Of a DNA stretch of 8,046 bases, positions 5,062 to 8,046 are shown piece after piece. Origin of the DNA: Chordibacter forsetii (GTDB lineage: Bacteria > Verrucomicrobiota > Verrucomicrobiia > Opitutales > Seribacteraceae); NCBI RefSeq assembly GCF_964187505.1, contig NZ_CAXLML010000189.1:1-8046 (forward strand), given 5' to 3'. Both the position numbers and the translations under genes were made by a program. Position 1 is the first letter of the stretch. Each line of letters begins with the position of its first letter. The notes under the pieces were generated by a model that saw only the letters and a program-made list of their open reading frames with translations, searched no databases and was not told the DNA's origin.

Positions 5062-7938
5062 TTATTCGCGGGTAAGGGACTGGTCGAGATTGAGAATAGC
5101 CAAGCATAGATTGGTCAGGGCTGCATGCTCAGGCAGGGGCAAATTGGGGTTGCGTTTCTTGTCTCCCACCGCGAGCAGTTTTTCTGCATCATCAGGGCTT
5201 TTATGATAGATATTTACCTGCTCCTCGTAAGCCGCTTTCAGAATATCAAGTTTGCTGGGTGATGGGATCTCAGAGTTGACCAGACGGAATGCATATTCGA
5301 TCCGCTCAGGAAGTTCGTCCTTTTCCTGCATCACCTGCTCGGCAAGAAAACGGGCCGCTTCCACCCAAGTCGGATCATTGAGGGTGGTCAGGGCATGGAG
5401 TGGCGTAGAGGTTTGCCCGGGCTTTACACGGCAGGCCTGACGATCCGACGAGTCAAACATATTGACCGGTCCAATAGTACGCCGCCAAAAGGTATAAAGA
5501 CTGCGCCGGTAAAGATCGTCACCCTGCGAGTTCGGGTAATCAAAGGTTCGACCCTTATTTACGGCAAGTGCTTCCCAAACCTTTTCCGGCTGATAGGGAT
5601 ATACCGGGCTTCCTCCGAGTTGTCTTTGCAGAAGACCCGAACTGGCAAGAGCCCAGTCCCGAAGAACCATCGAGGGCATACGAAAACGGCTGGCACGATT
5701 CACCAACCGATTGTCCGGATCATTCTCCCGATGCCATTCATTCATCCGACTGGACTGCCGGTAAGCAGAACTGGTGACAATGAGCCGGTGCATCTTCTTC
5801 TGGCTCCACCCTAAGTCCTGAAATTGCACCGCCAGCCAATCGAGTAGGTCCATATGGACTGGATATTCGCTTTGCACTCCCAGGTCCTCCGAGGTCTTGA
5901 CCAAGCCGACTCCAAAGAATCTTTGCCACATCCGATTAACCTGTACCCGTGAGGTAAGAGGGTTATCACGGGAAACCAACCACTTGGCCAGACCAAGTCG
6001 ATCCTTAGGCAAGCCCTCCTGCATCGGAGGAAGAAATGCGGGGGTGGCAAAGGAAACTTCTTCTCCCTTGTTCAGGTATTCACCGCGGTTGAGGATGTGG
6101 GTCGGGCGCTTCTTGGCATCGTTCATCACCATGACTTTAGGCACCTGATCTCCCTTGTAATTAGACAATTGTTTTTCCAGTTTCTTGATCTGCTTTTGGG
6201 TAGCTTTTACCTTCTTGGGATCATTTTGCTGAATGAAGGTTTGCAGGGTCCGGTTTTGCTCCTTGTCGAATTCCTCAAAGCTTTGGGGCAGATCCGCTTC
6301 CCAGAGGGGCACCGGGGCCTTTTCTCCACGGCTTGCCCACAGAGGCTCTCGCTTGGCATCGTAAGCAACCACCCAAAAGTTTTTAAGCCGTTGTTCCAAC
6401 CTGTCCCGCCGGTTGTAGACCTTGATCTGATCAATTGTTTTTTCCGCCCCAAAATCAATTTCCAGCCAGGGCTTGGTTTCGTCTTTGGTATGAGTGACGG
6501 ACTTTTTGCCAAATTTCCCATTGGTATTGCCGTCAATCGCCCGATTGGCTGAGGCATCACCAAACTGACTGCTCTGGGAGGCTTTAGCCTCCAAGGCCAG
6601 GTTCACTCCCCCGGAATAAATCTCCACTTCCGCAAGGTGTAGCACTCCTTTGGGAGTATCGTTGGTCACCCGGACAAAACGAGCCTGCACCGGACCGTTT
6701 CGTCGGGGCAAGGGGGAGGCCTTGGGATCGAATGGAACTCTTTCCTGAGATTCCTGCCTGAGTTTGGCAATCCGCTGCTCAAACTCTTTGATTTTCACTT
6801 TATTTTCTTCCGTGGGTAGCTCAATGAAGGGTGCCGCCACCCGCACCCGTTTGGACTGCTGGCCTGGACGTCCGCTTTCAGAAACATGATTGAACGCATC
6901 CATCATGCCATAGTAGTCCCGAGCAGTAATGGGGTCATACTTATGATCATGACACTGGGCACAGGCCATAGTCAGCCCCAACCAGGTGGTGGAGGTCACA
7001 TCCATTCGGTCGAACAAAATCACAAAGCGCTGCTCCTCGGGAATGGCCCCACCCTCTCCGTTGTTCAAATGGTTGCGATTGAAACCGCTGGCTATTTTCT
7101 GGTCCGTGCTGGCATCCGGCAGAAGATCTCCAGCGAGCTGCCAAATGGTAAACTGATCAAATGGCATGTCCTCATTAAGGGCATTCACCACCCAGTCCCG
7201 CCATATCCACTGATAGGTTTCTCCATCAAACTGAAAACCATTGCTATCGGCATAGCGGGCGGCATCCAGCCATTCCATAGCCATTCGTTCACCGTAATGC
7301 GGGCTGGCCAACAAATGATCGACCACTTTTTCATAAGCACCTGAGGAGGTATCTTTAACATATGCATCCACTTCTTCGGGAGAGGGAGGCAACCCGATCA
7401 GGTCGGCATAGAGACGTTTGACCAAGGTTTCCTTCCTCGCCTCTGGGCTGGGAGAAAGATTGTTTTCCTCCTGTTTTTCGAGCACGAAGGAATCGATGGG
7501 GTTGCGAACCCAGTCGGCCTGCTTCACTTTGGGTGGCGTCTTTTCCTGGGGGGCTACAAAGGCCCAGTGTCTTTCGTACTTGGCACCCTCCAAAATCCAC
7601 CGATCTAAAATTTTCTTCTGCTCAGAGGACAAGATCCGGTTGGAATCGGGAGGAGGCATAATTTCATCCTCTTCGGTCGAGTGGATGCGGTAGTACATTT
7701 CACTCTCCTCCAAATCTCCCGGCACGATCGCACCTCCCTCGATTGCATCCTCCCTGAGGTCGAGGCGCAGGTCCGCTTCCCTCTTGTTGCCATCCACCCC
7801 ATGACAATAAAAACAATTTTCCGAGAGAATGGGCCGGATATCCCGATTGAAATTAAGGGACTCCGCAAAAACCACCAAGGGCAGGCAAAACACAAGCAAA
7901 TATGGAAACAGACTGGGCATCTTTTTATAACACTCCAT
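5062..7938 (-). CDS. Planctomycete-type cytochrome c protein: PSCyt1 - DUF1549 (PSCyt2) - F5/8 type C - DUF1553 (PSD1)
   Basis: This large exported protein (958 residues from ATG 7938) has a signal peptide with Lys5-Lys6 and a hydrophobic core ending at VFA25. PSCyt1 covers about 28-120, with haem motif CFYCH (Cys42, Cys45, His46) and Met94 of IMPPP as likely axial ligand. DUF1549 covers about 140-355 and contains CAQCHDHKYDP, a second CxxCH (Cys326, Cys329, His330). From about 420 to 545 an F5/8 type C-like domain is inserted (RFVRVTND, LHLAEVEIYSGG, SQFGDASANRAIDG, WLEIDFGAEKTIDQIKVYNR), bracketed by charged helical segments (about 377-400 and 555-597). DUF1553 covers about 602-905 with LNRGEYLNKGEEV, NPLTSRVQVNRMWQRFFG and TPLHALTTLNDP. 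The end, AILNLDQSLTRE, is typical. Other possible starts are GTG 7953 and ATG 7920; 7938 is preferred for its positive n-region, although its AAGGA is only two bases upstream. The likely role is electron transfer in the periplasm, possibly glycan-bound; the reaction is unknown. Confidence 0.95.
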   Translation of the reverse strand: MECYKKMPSLFPYLLVFCLPLVVFAESLNFNRDIRPILSENCFYCHGVDGNKREADLRLDLREDAIEGGAIVPGDLEESEMYYRIHSTEEDEIMPPPDSNRILSSEQKKILDRWILEGAKYERHWAFVAPQEKTPPKVKQADWVRNPIDSFVLEKQEENNLSPSPEARKETLVKRLYADLIGLPPSPEEVDAYVKDTSSGAYEKVVDHLLASPHYGERMAMEWLDAARYADSNGFQFDGETYQWIWRDWVVNALNEDMPFDQFTIWQLAGDLLPDASTDQKIASGFNRNHLNNGEGGAIPEEQRFVILFDRMDVTSTTWLGLTMACAQCHDHKYDPITARDYYGMMDAFNHVSESGRPGQQSKRVRVAAPFIELPTEENKVKIKEFEQRIAKLRQESQERVPFDPKASPLPRRNGPVQARFVRVTNDTPKGVLHLAEVEIYSGGVNLALEAKASQSSQFGDASANRAIDGNTNGKFGKKSVTHTKDETKPWLEIDFGAEKTIDQIKVYNRRDRLEQRLKNFWVVAYDAKREPLWASRGEKAPVPLWEADLPQSFEEFDKEQNRTLQTFIQQNDPKKVKATQKQIKKLEKQLSNYKGDQVPKVMVMNDAKKRPTHILNRGEYLNKGEEVSFATPAFLPPMQEGLPKDRLGLAKWLVSRDNPLTSRVQVNRMWQRFFGVGLVKTSEDLGVQSEYPVHMDLLDWLAVQFQDLGWSQKKMHRLIVTSSAYRQSSRMNEWHRENDPDNRLVNRASRFRMPSMVLRDWALASSGLLQRQLGGSPVYPYQPEKVWEALAVNKGRTFDYPNSQGDDLYRRSLYTFWRRTIGPVNMFDSSDRQACRVKPGQTSTPLHALTTLNDPTWVEAARFLAEQVMQEKDELPERIEYAFRLVNSEIPSPSKLDILKAAYEEQVNIYHKSPDDAEKLLAVGDKKRNPNLPLPEHAALTNLCLAILNLDQSLTRE

Positions 7939-7950
7939 TGTCCTTGGAGT
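7932..7950 (-). repeat. Perfect 6-bp hairpin spanning the start region of the cytochrome gene
   Basis: The minus strand reads ACTCCA-AGGACAA-TGGAGT: perfect six-base arms around a seven-base loop. The loop carries most of the purine-rich AAGGA, and the ATG at 7938-7936 sits at the loop/stem junction. If translation begins there, the hairpin would modulate ribosome access; if it begins at ATG 7920, the hairpin is a leader structure 12 bases upstream. The stem is short and may be fortuitous. Confidence 0.35.
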
Positions 7951-8046
7951 CACAATTATTTATTGTTTTTTTTTGCGTTTAAGACCTGTTGATTTGCGTC
8001 ACGCAAAACTCTTCATAAAACCAGCTCACCCAAGAAATTCATTGGG
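7939..8046 (-). other. Upstream leader of the gene cluster; no gene seen
   Basis: This stretch runs from the window edge to the first gene. It is AT-rich near the gene, with a nine-base A-tract on the minus strand (7966-7974) and AATAAATAATT next to it (7955-7965), typical of promoter DNA. AATAAT at 7960-7955 could be a -10 box, but the matching -35 position (CTTAAA, 7983-7978) is poor, so no promoter is called. No reading frame here looks like a real gene, and no terminator of an upstream gene is visible. Confidence 0.5.
7993..8007. promoter_or_regulatory. Perfect 15-bp palindrome TTTGCGT-C-ACGCAAA, candidate operator
   Basis: The palindrome has seven-base arms about one central base, and lies 55-69 bases upstream of the preferred start of the cluster's first gene. 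A further copy of the half-site TTTGCGT occurs at 7972-7978, exactly 21 bases away (two helical turns), within TTTTGCGTTT next to the A-tract. Such an arrangement fits a dimeric repressor or activator site with an extra half-site. Neither strand has a U-tract after it, which argues against a terminator. The regulator cannot be named from sequence. Confidence 0.5.

Noticed and set aside
6097..6552. Plus-strand open frame of 151 codons with hydrophobic residues, superficially like a membrane protein
   Set aside because: It lies wholly antisense to the F5/8 type C and helical part of the cytochrome gene; the hydrophobic look is the complement of Lys/Glu/Gln-rich codons.
7681..7992. Plus-strand open frame of about 100 codons opposite the start of the cytochrome gene
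   Set aside because: It is antisense to a region with clear haem-protein motifs and has no recognisable domain; the same applies to the other plus-strand frames in the window.
7993..8007. Palindrome considered as an intrinsic terminator of a gene to the right
   Set aside because: TTTGCG/CGCAAA could form a small hairpin, but neither strand has a following U-tract, so an operator is more likely.

Overview
The window looks like chromosomal DNA from a member of the Planctomycetes-Verrucomicrobia-Lentisphaerae group, most likely a marine or polysaccharide-degrading planctomycete or verrucomicrobium. The evidence is gene content: a planctomycete-type cytochrome protein (PSCyt1 + DUF1549 + DUF1553), its usual DUF1501 partner with a Tat signal, an exported FAD oxidoreductase of the family often mislabelled 'xanthan lyase', and a formylglycine-type sulfatase. 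That combination is characteristic of this group. Genus cannot be decided from the sequence.

Every gene is on the minus strand, so transcription runs from high to low coordinates. At the right end, about 100 bases of AT-rich leader (7939-8046) hold a perfect 15-bp palindrome with a repeated half-site. Next come the PSCyt1/DUF1549/DUF1553 protein (5062-7938), the DUF1501 protein (3594-5051, 10-base gap) and the FAD oxidoreductase (1874-3559, 34-base gap). A 117-base intergenic stretch with two small inverted repeats follows. The sulfatase is at 290-1756, and a HAD-type phosphatase begins with GTG directly after the sulfatase stop codon and runs off the left edge (1-289). No RNA genes, mobile elements, CRISPR arrays or pseudogenes were seen.

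The first four products all carry export signals (three Sec-type, one Tat-type) and should act in the periplasm or outer compartment; only the HAD protein appears cytoplasmic. The cytochrome protein has two CxxCH haem motifs and an F5/8 type C (discoidin-like) sugar-binding domain inserted between its DUF1549 and DUF1553 parts, flanked by helical, charged segments. A plausible reading, which is inference, is an exported module acting on a sulfated glycan: the F5/8 domain binds the polymer, the sulfatase removes sulfate, the flavoprotein oxidises the sugar, and electrons pass to the c-type haems. DUF1501, whose fold class is related to alkaline phosphatase and sulfatase, would act on the same substrate. 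The biochemical role of the PSCyt/DUF1501 pair is, to my knowledge, not established, so this locus is the best candidate for an undescribed system in the window.
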